Source: Cognatitamlana onchidii (GTDB lineage Bacteria > Bacteroidota > Bacteroidia > Flavobacteriales > Flavobacteriaceae). From it: DNA of 64,000 nucleotides. The first letter of the stretch is position 1. Each line of letters opens with the position of its first letter. Where the stretch lies: NCBI RefSeq assembly GCF_004804355.1, contig NZ_SRWZ01000004.1, positions 248,001 through 312,000 of the forward strand. Reading direction: 5' to 3'. A model generated the notes under the pieces. The model saw only the letters and a program-made list of their open reading frames with translations, was not told the DNA's origin and ran no database searches. Below are positions 18,638-27,639 of this stretch, in pieces. The position numbers and the translations under genes are program-made.

Positions 18638-18661
18638 GCCTCCTTAATTGGAGGCTTTTTT
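18638..18661 (+). terminator. Terminator of the aromatic operon
   Basis: GCCTCC (18638-18643), a 6-base loop and GGAGGC (18650-18655) form a GC-rich stem followed by six T, with A-run before it. It begins nine bases after the DAHP synthase stop codon. Confidence 0.95.
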
Positions 18662-18677
18662 ATTTCAGAAACTGTCC

Positions 18678-18720
18678 CGTCCTGAAATAAGTCGCTTTTG
18701 TGTCAACCTATTTTAGGACG
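18678..18720. repeat. Imperfect inverted repeat resembling insertion-sequence ends
   Basis: CGTCCTGAAATA at 18678-18689 and TATTTTAGGACG at 18709-18720 are inverted copies with one difference, separated by 19 bases. The motif and the adjacent TGTCAACC look like ends of insertion sequences I have seen in flavobacteria, but no transposase is present. It lies between convergent genes and could equally be a transcription-end hairpin. Confidence 0.45.
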
Positions 18721-18731
18721 ACTCAAACTAC

Positions 18732-19181
18732 TTACTTCTGTCTTTTAAAGATGTAACGGGTTATAAAAATACCATTACCATCTCCTTTACCTGCATCGCT
18801 TTCAACTGCACTGGTTACAAAAGCGAGTTCCCAACCATCGGCGATCATGGTGTTAATTTTTGAGGTAATTACCGCATCATTAGCGGCAATATTTTGAAAT
18901 CTAATACCACCAATATTAAAGAAGTTTAAAAGTTTGGTTTCATCAAAATCTTTAACTCTAATTTCCCCGCGGTCAGATTTGTTTCTTTTGTTATCTTCTT
19001 CAGTCTGGGTACTGGTGTAATCTTTATAATTTTTCTCCTCGTTGCCAGATATAATTCTAGATCTTCCAAACCCGTTAGGAACAATAGACTCTACACTGGT
19101 AACAACTTTAAATTCTACTTGGGCATTAGATTCGAAAAATGCAAACAAAGAAATGGTTAATACAATTAATAGTTTTTTCAT
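18732..19181 (-). CDS. Small secreted protein, function unknown
   Basis: A 149-residue protein with a clear N-terminal signal peptide (MKKLLIVLTISLFAFFESNAQ), so exported to the periplasm or cell surface. The middle is rich in charged residues (about 50-80). The C-terminal part holds the segment KINTMIADGWELAFV, a pattern shared with small DUF4177-like domains, followed by a basic tail IFITRYIFKRQK. It stands alone, convergent to the aromatic operon and divergent from rsgA. I do not recognise a function. Confidence 0.65.
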   Translation of the reverse strand: MKKLLIVLTISLFAFFESNAQVEFKVVTSVESIVPNGFGRSRIISGNEEKNYKDYTSTQTEEDNKRNKSDRGEIRVKDFDETKLLNFFNIGGIRFQNIAANDAVITSKINTMIADGWELAFVTSAVESDAGKGDGNGIFITRYIFKRQK

Positions 19182-19330
19182 GTTTTTTTAATTTTTAAAT
19201 ATTTGACTTCTAATATAAATATATTTTATCTTGAATTTTAAGTGCGTTACTTTTTCTTAGATTAAAGAACTGAATATTTACGGTTTCTTAATAATAAGTT
19301 GAGCTAAATAGCTATTTTTGATGTATCATT

Positions 19331-20281
19331 ATGACAGGAAAAGTTTATAAATCTACAGGAAGCTGGTATACCGTAAAAACCGAACTAGGTCACACATATG
19401 AATGTCGTATAAAAGGGAAGTTTAGAATAAAAGGTATTAAAAGTACTAATCCAATTGCTGTAGGAGACCATGTGGATTTTGATTTAGAAACTAATAATAA
19501 TGAAGAGACAGGTGTTATTTATAATATTCACGAGCGGTCAAATTATATTGTAAGGAAATCCGTAAACTTATCGAAACAAACGCACATTATTGCAGCTAAT
19601 TTGGATCAGGTTTTTTTAATGATTACTATTAATAATCCGCCTACCTTAACCAGTTTTATAGACCGATTTTTAGTAACCGCAGAAGCTTATTCTATTAAAA
19701 CGATTTTATTGTTTAATAAAGTGGATACTTATGATGAAGACACTCTAAATGAAGTAAAGTATTTAGCCCATGTTTATAGAAAAATTGGCTACAAGTGCAT
19801 TGGTGTTTCGGCAAGCACAGGGAAGAATGTTGATAAGGTAAAGGCCTTAATGCATAATAAAGTAAGTATGTTTTCCGGGCATTCTGGTGTGGGTAAATCT
19901 ACTTTGGTAAATGCTATTGAATCGTCTTTAAGTTTAAAAACAAAGGAGATTTCATCCTTACATATGCAGGGGCAACATACTACCACTTTTGCCGAAATGT
20001 TTGATTTGAGTTTTGGCGCTCAAATTATTGACACACCTGGTATTAAAGGGTTTGGAGTAGTAGACATGGATAAAGAAGAGGTCGGCGACTATTTTCCCGA
20101 GATGTTTGCACTTAAGCAAGACTGCAAGTTTAATAATTGTTTGCATCTAAAAGAACCAAAGTGCGCTATAAAAAGAGCTTTGGAAGACGATGAGATTGCT
20201 TATTCAAGATATCGAAGCTATTTGCAAATATTGGAAGGCGATGAAGCACATTATAGAACCGATATTTGGGATAAAGAATGA
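19331..20281 (+). CDS. rsgA: Ribosome small-subunit biogenesis GTPase RsgA
   Basis: Circularly permuted GTPase that acts late in 30S subunit maturation. The 316 residues contain an N-terminal OB-fold (about 1-70), then the GTPase motifs in permuted order: NKVD (G4) near 137, GHSGVGKST (G1) near 182, DTPGIKGFG (G3) near 233; the C-terminal zinc knuckle shows CKFNNCLHLKEPKC near 259. It overlaps the next gene dtd by four bases (ATGA), so the two are co-translated. No unusual features. Confidence 0.96.
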   Translation: MTGKVYKSTGSWYTVKTELGHTYECRIKGKFRIKGIKSTNPIAVGDHVDFDLETNNNEETGVIYNIHERSNYIVRKSVNLSKQTHIIAANLDQVFLMITINNPPTLTSFIDRFLVTAEAYSIKTILLFNKVDTYDEDTLNEVKYLAHVYRKIGYKCIGVSASTGKNVDKVKALMHNKVSMFSGHSGVGKSTLVNAIESSLSLKTKEISSLHMQGQHTTTFAEMFDLSFGAQIIDTPGIKGFGVVDMDKEEVGDYFPEMFALKQDCKFNNCLHLKEPKCAIKRALEDDEIAYSRYRSYLQILEGDEAHYRTDIWDKE

Positions 20282-20730
20282 AAGTAGTTGTTCAAAGAGT
20301 TGCCCATGCTAGTGTTTCCATTGAAGGCAAAAAAGTTGCTTCTATAGAACAGGGCGTTTTATTGTTATTGGGTATAGTTGATGATGATACGCTTGAAGAC
20401 ATAAAATGGCTGACAAATAAGATTGTTAATCTTAGAATTTTTAATGATGGAGATGGTGTGATGAATAATTCTTTAAAGGATGTTCAAGGAGATGCTATTG
20501 TAGTAAGTCAATTTACATTACACGCTTTGACTAAAAAAGGAAACCGACCAAGTTATATAAAAGCAGCAAAACCTAATGTTGCCATACCACTTTATAAAAG
20601 TTTTATAACCCAATTAGAATCTAATTTAGGTAAGCCGGTAAAAACTGGCGAGTTCGGAGCGGATATGAAAGTAGAGTTATTAAATGATGGTCCTGTAACC
20701 ATTATTATAGATTCGAAAAATAAGGAATGA
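20278..20730 (+). CDS. dtd: D-aminoacyl-tRNA deacylase
   Basis: Removes D-amino acids from mischarged tRNA. At 150 residues it is the normal length. Both family motifs are visible: SQFTLHA near residue 79 and, at the C-terminus, NDGPVTI with the Gly-cisPro dipeptide that gives chiral selectivity; NRPSY lies between them. It is translationally coupled to rsgA by the ATGA overlap. After its stop a 247-base stretch leads to the DUF3857 genes. Confidence 0.96.
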   Translation: MKVVVQRVAHASVSIEGKKVASIEQGVLLLLGIVDDDTLEDIKWLTNKIVNLRIFNDGDGVMNNSLKDVQGDAIVVSQFTLHALTKKGNRPSYIKAAKPNVAIPLYKSFITQLESNLGKPVKTGEFGADMKVELLNDGPVTIIIDSKNKE

Positions 20731-20942
20731 GCGTTTTGAGTTTCTTCTATCTCAAAGAAAACAATTGCTCTATAGCGCTTTTTGACCAGTCCAAATTGTT
20801 GAAAAATTTCCTTTCATCGAATCAATACACGGATATTCATATTTCTTATTAAATTTTTTGTAGGATTTTTAATAAATGCATTATATTAGTTCTTGGCTAA
20901 TGGAATGTGACTTTTCTCATAACTTTAATTGTGACGAACAGT

Positions 20943-20950
20943 TAGATTTG
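20943..20950 (+). promoter_or_regulatory. Possible -7 promoter box for the DUF3857 group
   Basis: TAGATTTG matches the Bacteroidetes -7 consensus TAnnTTTG and lies 28 bases before the ATG at 20978. A good -33 TTTG is not seen at 19-21 bases distance. If real, it rules out the earlier in-frame ATG at 20876. Confidence 0.35.
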
Positions 20951-20977
20951 CATTTAAGCAAGATTAATAGCCAACAT

Positions 20978-22885
20978 ATGAATATAAGATTTTTAGTTAA
21001 CGGTCTAGTTTTCCTATGGACCTTACTTTCCTTTGCCCAAGAAAAACTATATGTTTCCTATGCCATACCAGATAGTTTAGTAGCCAATGCCAATGCTGTT
21101 ATTCGGTTAAACGATATAAGCATCAACTTAAGATCATCACATGAAATGCAAGTTGTTCAAAAACGCATTATAACGGTTTTAAACAAAAATGGTAATGAAG
21201 CGGCAGATACCTACGTGTACTACGATAATAATATTAAAATAAGAGAACTAGAAGCAGTTGTTTATGATGCTTTTGGTGCTCAGATTAAAAAGATTAAGAA
21301 GAATGATTTTAAGGATATTAGTGCGGTTAGCGGTGGGACATTGTATTCAGACTCTAGAGTAAAATATTTAGATTACACACCTATTGCATATCCTTATACC
21401 ATAGAGTTTACCACAGAGATAATTAATAAAAACACTGCTTTTATTTGGCCTTTTAGGCCTATTGATGATTATTATGTAAGTACCCAGAAAAGTACTTATT
21501 CAATAGAGCGTCCTCCATATTTGCAAATAAGAACTAAAGAGAAGAATTTTGAATCTTTTAACTTAGAAAAAGTAGAGGACTCTACAAAAACAACCTTCAA
21601 AGTTGAAAACTTAAAGGCAATAGAACCAGAAATGTATGGCCCGTCATTTTTTGATGTGTCTCCAACGGTTTTGGTGGCGGCAACACAATTTTCCTTAGAA
21701 GGAGTGGAGTCTGTGGTTGAGAATTGGAATGATTTTGGAACATGGATGTATCAAGATTTAATTAAAAACACTCATGACCTACCACAAAGTACGATTTTAA
21801 AAGTTCAAGAATTAGTAAAGGATGAGACAACGGACTTGGGGAAGGCTAAGAAGGTGTATCAATATGTTCAAGATAAAACAAGGTATATAAGCGTTCAAGT
21901 AGGTATAGGAGGGTGGAAACCATTTAATACCTCAGAAGTGGATAGATTAGGTTACGGAGACTGTAAGGGCTTATCAAATTATACCATGGCTCTTTTGAAA
22001 GCTGTTGGGGTAAAGTCAAATTATGTCGTGCTTTATGCTGGTGAGTCTCAGAGAAGTTTTGAAAAAGACTTTGCCGCAATGATGGGTAACCATGTCATTC
22101 TTAATGTGCCCTTGGAAAATCAGGACATATGGTTGGAGTGCACAAATCAGAAGGTTCCTTTTGGCTTTATAGGTGATTTTACTGATGATAGAGATGTACT
22201 AGTTGTAAGTCCAGAAGGAGGTAAAATTATACATACCAAGAAGTATGAGGCAGAAGAGAGTATACAATATATTCAAGGGAGTTATAATGTGTCAAGCGAA
22301 GGAAGGATAGATGCAAAAGTAAAAGTTAAATCGAATGGAATTCAGTATAATTCTAAATACCCATTAGAGTCTGAAACAGAAAGAGATTTAGATACATACT
22401 ATAAAAACCGGTGGGGTTATATTAATAGAATGTCAATAAAAGACATGCATCTTGAGAATAACAAAGATGACATTCAGTTTGTTGAAGAAGTTAGCTTTCA
22501 AGCCCCCAATTATTCTAAAATTATTGGAAATAGAATGTTGCTTAATGTTAATGCATTCAACAGAAATGAACATATTCCCGATAGGTGCAGAGACAGAAAG
22601 CATGTATTAAAAGTAAAAAGAGGGTTTAAAGATTTAGATGAAGTAGAAATTAAGATTCCAACAAATTATTTGGTAGAGACATTGCCAAAGAACAACAACA
22701 TAGAAAACAAATTTGGCGTATATAAAACAGAGCTTACTCTAAAAGATGAGCATACATTAATTTACAGAAGAGAGTTTACAATTAGAGATGGCGAATTCCC
22801 AAAAGAGGATTACAAAGCGTTCAGAGATTTTTACAAAACTGTATCTCGAAAAGATAATGCTAAGATAGCACTAATAAAAACCTAA
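20978..22885 (+). CDS. DUF3857 and transglutaminase-like exported protein (1 of 3)
   Basis: A 635-residue exported protein. The ATG at 20978 is chosen because it places a signal peptide (LVNGLVFLWTLLSFAQ) at the N-terminus; an earlier in-frame ATG at 20876 would hide it. Residues about 40-230 form the DUF3857 beta-rich domain, followed by a transglutaminase-like core with the cysteine in YGDCKGLSNY (C329), the histidine in GNHVIL (H372) and an acidic residue (E387) in WLECTN where an Asp is more usual. The C-terminal part is beta-rich. Catalytic Cys and His are kept, unlike in the next two paralogues. The family is common in Bacteroidetes, often tandemly arranged; function unknown. Confidence 0.85.
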   Translation: MNIRFLVNGLVFLWTLLSFAQEKLYVSYAIPDSLVANANAVIRLNDISINLRSSHEMQVVQKRIITVLNKNGNEAADTYVYYDNNIKIRELEAVVYDAFGAQIKKIKKNDFKDISAVSGGTLYSDSRVKYLDYTPIAYPYTIEFTTEIINKNTAFIWPFRPIDDYYVSTQKSTYSIERPPYLQIRTKEKNFESFNLEKVEDSTKTTFKVENLKAIEPEMYGPSFFDVSPTVLVAATQFSLEGVESVVENWNDFGTWMYQDLIKNTHDLPQSTILKVQELVKDETTDLGKAKKVYQYVQDKTRYISVQVGIGGWKPFNTSEVDRLGYGDCKGLSNYTMALLKAVGVKSNYVVLYAGESQRSFEKDFAAMMGNHVILNVPLENQDIWLECTNQKVPFGFIGDFTDDRDVLVVSPEGGKIIHTKKYEAEESIQYIQGSYNVSSEGRIDAKVKVKSNGIQYNSKYPLESETERDLDTYYKNRWGYINRMSIKDMHLENNKDDIQFVEEVSFQAPNYSKIIGNRMLLNVNAFNRNEHIPDRCRDRKHVLKVKRGFKDLDEVEIKIPTNYLVETLPKNNNIENKFGVYKTELTLKDEHTLIYRREFTIRDGEFPKEDYKAFRDFYKTVSRKDNAKIALIKT

Positions 22886-22900
22886 CCAAACCAACCAAAA

Positions 22901-24919
22901 ATGAGGAAATTACTATTTTTAATGGGCTTTGGCTTTGCCCTGTCATTGCAAGCCCAAGATTATGATTTTGGGGATGTGTCCAAAGCAGAATTGAAGGAAT
23001 CCTATTGTGATATAGATAGCACCGCTAGTGCATGTTATTTGTATAAGTATAGAAAGACATACTTGAATTATGAACAAAGTACTGGATTTGAGTTGATAAC
23101 AGAGGTGCATGAACGCATAAAAATATATAACAAAGAAGGTCTGGGTTATGCAACTAAGTCTGTTAAACTGTTTAAGAATGGTAATGAAGATGAACAATTA
23201 AACGGAATAAAGGGCTACACTTATAGTTTAGTTGGCGATGAAATTAGTAAGGATAAACTTAAAAAAGATGGTGTTTTTAAAACAGAATTATCAAAATATA
23301 GGGATGAAGTAAAGTTTACCATGCCTAATGCCAATGTCGGAAGCATAATTGAGTTTAAATACAAGGTGAACTCACCTTTTTTTACAAATGTTGAAGCGTT
23401 TGTATTTCAGCATGATATTCCTACTAAAAAGCTAAACTCCAAGTTTGAAAGTCCAGAGTATTTTAGTTTTAAATTAAATACTAAAGGTTATATGAGCGTG
23501 GTTCCACATGTGGAGCGAAAACCCGGAAAAATCACCTTACATAATAAAACAAGAACTGGAGGAGATAGTGCGCGTGATGGAAGCGTTCGCACTACATATA
23601 CTTCAGAGAATATAGACTTCTTAACAACGGTATCAACTTATGATTTAGAAAATATTCCAGCCTTAAAAAAGGAGCCGTATGTAAACAATATTGACAACTA
23701 TAGGTCATCAGTAAAATATGAGCTTTCATATACGCAGTTTCCAAATTCGGGTACAAAGAATTACACAACCACATGGGAGGACGTGGTGAAAAGAATTTAT
23801 GAAAGTTCAAGTTTTGGAGGTGAATTATCAAAAACAGGTTATTTTAAGAATGATATTGATGTTTTAACTAGGGATATTTCTGATCCTATAGAAAGAGCAA
23901 GTAGAATTTACAACTTTGTAAAGACAAAAATTAAATGGAATGGATACTACGGATATCTTGTAAACGATGGTGTTAGAAAAGCGTATAAGAATCAAGTAGG
24001 TAATGTTGCAGAGATAAATTTAATGTTAACAGCAATGCTTAACCACGCCGGCGTGAAAGCGTATCCGGTATTGGTTAGTACAAGACAAAACGGGATTCCT
24101 TTATTTCCAACTAGGGAAGGGTATAATTATGTGGTAACCTATGTAAAAGATGCCAATCAGGAGTTTTTGCTCGATGCTACAAGTAACTACAGTTTACCAA
24201 ATATCTTACCTTTTAGAACTTTAAACTGGCAGGGTAGAGTAATTACTGAGCACGGGAACTCTAAATTGATAAACTTATACCCAAATAGTTTGTCCAAGAA
24301 CGATTACACCATTATGGTTAACATGGACAATGAAGGCACAATTACTGGAGGCTGTAGAAGTGTTAAAACTGGTCATAGTGCTTTGGACTTCAGAATAAAA
24401 TATAATAATCAAAATAAAGATCAATATTTGGAAGATCTTGAAAGCAAATATGGAGATCTTGAAGTATCTGATTTTAGTGTAAAAAATGAGAATGATTTAA
24501 CTAAGCCCGTAATGCAATCCTATAAGTTTATTAAGGAAGCTCAAGCCGATGTTGTTGGTGATAAGTTATATTTTTCACCTATGTTTTATTTTAAGATCGA
24601 TGAAAATCCTTTCAAGTTAGAGAATAGAGATTATCCAATTGATTTCGGTTATCCAACAAAAAATGTTTACAAGATCATTATTAATATCCCAGAAGGTTAT
24701 AAAATTGATGAATTGCCTGAGGGTACGGCAGTGGTTTTGCCAGATAATTTGGGTGCTTTTAAGTACAATCTCAAAGGAAATGGTAGAAATATTCAATTAG
24801 TTGTATCTACACAAATTAATAGCGCAATTGTGAATCCAACTCATTATGAGATTTTAAAAATGTATATCTCTCAATTAGTTGAAAAGGAGGCTGAGCAGAT
24901 TGTGATTTCTAAGGTGTAA
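22901..24919 (+). CDS. DUF3857 exported protein, transglutaminase residues lost (2 of 3)
   Basis: A 672-residue exported protein (signal MRKLLFLMGFGFALSLQAQ) with the DUF3857 domain (about 50-230) and a transglutaminase-like fold. Aligning AMLNHAGV with ALLKAVGV of the upstream paralogue, the catalytic Cys position is Val (VGNVAEIN) and the His is Tyr (GYNYVV); the Asp is kept (LLDATSN). It is therefore probably a non-catalytic member. It is much closer to the protein at 25265-27277 than to the one upstream, including the shared CPIDSTASA/CDIDSTASA and ITEVHERIKIYN segments. The gene starts 15 bases after the previous stop. Downstream lies the decayed MazG-like copy. Confidence 0.85.
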   Translation: MRKLLFLMGFGFALSLQAQDYDFGDVSKAELKESYCDIDSTASACYLYKYRKTYLNYEQSTGFELITEVHERIKIYNKEGLGYATKSVKLFKNGNEDEQLNGIKGYTYSLVGDEISKDKLKKDGVFKTELSKYRDEVKFTMPNANVGSIIEFKYKVNSPFFTNVEAFVFQHDIPTKKLNSKFESPEYFSFKLNTKGYMSVVPHVERKPGKITLHNKTRTGGDSARDGSVRTTYTSENIDFLTTVSTYDLENIPALKKEPYVNNIDNYRSSVKYELSYTQFPNSGTKNYTTTWEDVVKRIYESSSFGGELSKTGYFKNDIDVLTRDISDPIERASRIYNFVKTKIKWNGYYGYLVNDGVRKAYKNQVGNVAEINLMLTAMLNHAGVKAYPVLVSTRQNGIPLFPTREGYNYVVTYVKDANQEFLLDATSNYSLPNILPFRTLNWQGRVITEHGNSKLINLYPNSLSKNDYTIMVNMDNEGTITGGCRSVKTGHSALDFRIKYNNQNKDQYLEDLESKYGDLEVSDFSVKNENDLTKPVMQSYKFIKEAQADVVGDKLYFSPMFYFKIDENPFKLENRDYPIDFGYPTKNVYKIIINIPEGYKIDELPEGTAVVLPDNLGAFKYNLKGNGRNIQLVVSTQINSAIVNPTHYEILKMYISQLVEKEAEQIVISKV

Positions 24920-24951
24920 TAGCGATTATCTTTTACTAATAAACATATCAA

Positions 24952-25165
24952 ATGAACACATAAAACGGGCAAAAGGAAGTAGGTGAAGTGCCAATAATTA
25001 TTGCCAAGTGCTATGGAGAATAAAATAAGGAAGAAAGTGATTAAAATAACTATTTAGTAAATAATTGCCAACTTTTTTATAAGTTGTTTCGTATTTGGCA
25101 AATCAAAAAGGAGGTAGATTTACAAGAAGCATTTGATAAAAAAAGTTTACCAGTTAAGACGACGA
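24952..25165 (+). pseudogene. Decayed copy of the MazG-like pyrophosphohydrolase gene
   Basis: The stretch between the second and third DUF3857 genes is a degraded relative of the intact gene at 27279-27605. It begins with the same ATGAACA start context, then has a deletion, then EVGEV-encoding sequence that runs for about 70 bases with mostly silent differences before a CAA to TAA change (25021-25023). A further block, GTAGATTTACAAGAAGC near 25113, matches the intact gene's GTAGATTTACAAAAGGC. Stops and deletions show that it is not translated. Both copies lie directly behind a DUF3857 gene. The 345-base gap 24920-25264 contains nothing else recognisable except the hairpin at 25172-25193. Confidence 0.85.
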
Positions 25166-25171
25166 ATTTTT

Positions 25172-25193
25172 AAAAGCAGATTATGCTGCTTTT
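25172..25193. terminator. Hairpin after the mazG remnant, possible terminator
   Basis: AAAAGCAG (25172-25179) and CTGCTTTT (25186-25193) form a perfect 8-base-pair stem with a 6-base loop. The T-run is inside the stem rather than after it, so termination is uncertain. Confidence 0.4.
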
Positions 25194-25264
25194 CAACAAT
25201 AATAAAACAGTATTAAATCAAGACTATGTTAAAATAGGCAGAATTTAAAAGTAAATAAACATTT

Positions 25265-27277
25265 ATGAAAGTTAATATCCTTTTATTTTACATTCTTATT
25301 TCAGCAAACACTTTTTCCCAAAATCACAAATTTGGTAAAGTGTCAAAAGAAGAGTTGGAAGAAACCGTTTGTCCAATTGATTCCACAGCAAGCGCTTCTT
25401 ATCTGTATAAGTACAGAAACACTTATTATGAATACAGAAAAGATGCTGGGTTTGATTTAATAACAGAGGTGCATGAGCGCATAAAAATTTATAACCAAGA
25501 AGGGTTTGATTATGCCACTAAACAAATAAGACTTTATAAAATGAGTACTGGCAGTAAGGAAGACCTATCGTCTTTAAAAGCGTATACATATAACTTGGAC
25601 AAAGGCAAGGTAGTTGAAGTGAAATTAGACAAAAGTGGCATTTTTGAAACAGAATCCAATAAGTATAATGATGAGATTAAATTTACGATGCCAAAGATAA
25701 AAGAAGGTTCTATCATTGAATATAAGTATAAAATAACCTCGCCCTTTTGGTCTCAAGTTGACGAGTTTGTTTTTCAGCATAGTATACCCATTAAGAAAAT
25801 GGAAGCAAGGTTTGAAGCTCCAGAATATTATTCTTTTAAAGTAAATACCAAAGGGTTTTTAACTATAACCCCTGAAATTGAGTATGAAAGAGGTTTTATT
25901 TCATTTATCAATAAAACGAGAAATACAGGAAATGGACGCAGTAATGCATCAGCCACAACTATTAGTAAATCTGAAATAGAATATAGTAAACAAATTAGTA
26001 AATACATTTCGGAAAACATTCCCGCGCTAAAAGACGAACCTTATGTTAATAGTATAAATAACTATAGGGCATCAGTGAAATATGAACTCTCATATACAAA
26101 GTTTCCAAACTCAGTTGCAGAAATGTACTCTACGACTTGGGGAGATGTTGTTGAAAGAATTTACGAAAGTTCTAGTTTTGGAGATGAGCTTAAAAGAGCA
26201 GGTTATTTTAAGAAGGATATTGATGCTTTAGTAGGTTCAGTTTCAGATCCTGAAGCCAAGGTAGAATTGATATACGATTTTGTAAAATCACAAGTTAAAT
26301 GGAATGGTTACTATGGTTTTTATGCAGACGATGTTAGAAAAGCTTACAAAGAGGGTGTTGGTAGTAGTGGCGATATTAATTTAATGCTAACAGCTATGTT
26401 AAGATATGCTGGTTTAAATGCAAACCCAGTTTTAGTCAGTACAAGAACTCATGGGGTACCCTTGTTTCCAACAAGGGAAGGTTATAACTATGTGGTGACT
26501 TGGGTTAAAATAAATGATGGTTCAGTAGCATTGCTGGATGCCACTGAGCAATATGCAGAACCTAATATATTACCTTTTAGAGCTTTGAATTGGCAAGGAA
26601 GGATTGTTGCTGATAATGGAGGTTCTCAGCAGGTGGATTTATATCCTAAGACTAAATCTAAAAATTCGATAACCATGATGGTAAAAATTGATGATGAGGG
26701 AACTTTAGAGGGTAACTACAGAAGTATGAAAACTAATCACCATGCTTTGTCGTTTCGAGCGAAATACAACGATATTGATCAAGAAGAGTTTTTAGAAAAT
26801 TTAGAAAATGAAGGACTTGAAATTTCTGATTATAATGTAAAAAATGGTACAGACTTATCAAAACCCGTAGCAGAATCATACAAATTTGTTAAGGAAAGTC
26901 AAGCCGATATTATTGGCGATAAAATGTATTTTTCGCCTTTGTTCCACTTAAAGATAAATGAAAACCCATTTAAATTAGAAAAAAGAGAATTTCCTGTAGA
27001 TTTTGGATATCCATCAATAACATCATATCGGGTAATTATAAACATTCCAGAGGGTTATAAAATTGAAAATTTACCGGAGCCCGCAGTCATTGGATTACCA
27101 GACAATTTAGGGTCTTTTAAATTTAAAGTTGTGGGTAGCGGAAATACAATTCAAGCATCAGTGGTATCTCAAATTAACCAATCTGTTATATCTCCAGTAC
27201 ATTATGAGGCTTTAAAAGAATATTTTAATACATTCGTCCAGAAAGAAGCTGAACAAGTCGTATTAACACGAATATAA
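25265..27277 (+). CDS. DUF3857 exported protein, transglutaminase residues lost (3 of 3)
   Basis: A 670-residue exported protein (signal MKVNILLFYILISANTFSQ), closely related along its whole length to the protein at 22901-24919. Layout: DUF3857 domain (about 50-230), transglutaminase-like core (about 310-440), C-terminal beta-rich part ending QKEAEQVVLTRI, as in its sister. The catalytic Cys position is Ser (VGSSGDIN) and the His is Tyr (GYNYVV), so classical transglutaminase or protease chemistry is unlikely. One base separates it from the intact MazG-like gene, so the pair is co-transcribed. It forms the second unit of a tandem duplication of about 2.3 kb. Confidence 0.85.
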   Translation: MKVNILLFYILISANTFSQNHKFGKVSKEELEETVCPIDSTASASYLYKYRNTYYEYRKDAGFDLITEVHERIKIYNQEGFDYATKQIRLYKMSTGSKEDLSSLKAYTYNLDKGKVVEVKLDKSGIFETESNKYNDEIKFTMPKIKEGSIIEYKYKITSPFWSQVDEFVFQHSIPIKKMEARFEAPEYYSFKVNTKGFLTITPEIEYERGFISFINKTRNTGNGRSNASATTISKSEIEYSKQISKYISENIPALKDEPYVNSINNYRASVKYELSYTKFPNSVAEMYSTTWGDVVERIYESSSFGDELKRAGYFKKDIDALVGSVSDPEAKVELIYDFVKSQVKWNGYYGFYADDVRKAYKEGVGSSGDINLMLTAMLRYAGLNANPVLVSTRTHGVPLFPTREGYNYVVTWVKINDGSVALLDATEQYAEPNILPFRALNWQGRIVADNGGSQQVDLYPKTKSKNSITMMVKIDDEGTLEGNYRSMKTNHHALSFRAKYNDIDQEEFLENLENEGLEISDYNVKNGTDLSKPVAESYKFVKESQADIIGDKMYFSPLFHLKINENPFKLEKREFPVDFGYPSITSYRVIINIPEGYKIENLPEPAVIGLPDNLGSFKFKVVGSGNTIQASVVSQINQSVISPVHYEALKEYFNTFVQKEAEQVVLTRI

Positions 27278-27278
27278 A

Positions 27279-27605
27279 ATGAACATACAAAACGCTCAAA
27301 TAGTTGTAGATAATTGGATTAAAGAACACGGTGTACGTTACTTTAATGAGCTCACTAATATGGCTCAACTTACAGAGGAAGTTGGTGAAGTGGCAAGAAT
27401 TATAGCTAGGCGCTACGGAGAACAAAGTGAGAAAGAAAGTGATAAAGATAAAGATTTAGGTGAAGAACTGGCAGATGTATTGTTTGTAGTCTTGTGTCTT
27501 GCCAATCAAACCGGGGTAGATTTACAAAAGGCCTTCGATAAAAGAATGGATAAGAAAGCAAAACGAGACCATGATAGACACCATAATAATGAAAAATTAA
27601 AGTAA
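27279..27605 (+). CDS. MazG-like nucleotide pyrophosphohydrolase
   Basis: A 108-residue all-helical protein of the MazG/dUTPase-like superfamily, which hydrolyses (d)NTPs to monophosphates and pyrophosphate. The metal-binding acidic motifs are visible: EEVGEVARII (about residues 30-39) and EELADVLFVV (about 66-75) in the EExxE...ExxD arrangement, followed by the C-terminal helix with a basic tail. It follows the DUF3857 gene by one base and precedes aroA by 34 bases. The substrate cannot be told; house-cleaning of modified nucleotides is the usual idea for such short stand-alone members. Confidence 0.85.
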   Translation: MNIQNAQIVVDNWIKEHGVRYFNELTNMAQLTEEVGEVARIIARRYGEQSEKESDKDKDLGEELADVLFVVLCLANQTGVDLQKAFDKRMDKKAKRDHDRHHNNEKLK

Positions 27606-27639
27606 ATTTGCCCTTCTTTTAAATACTAGGTTAAAAAGT

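Noticed and set aside
18638-18720. Complete insertion sequence behind the aromatic operon
   Set aside because: No transposase frame or remnant between the short inverted arms; only an end-like palindrome is present.
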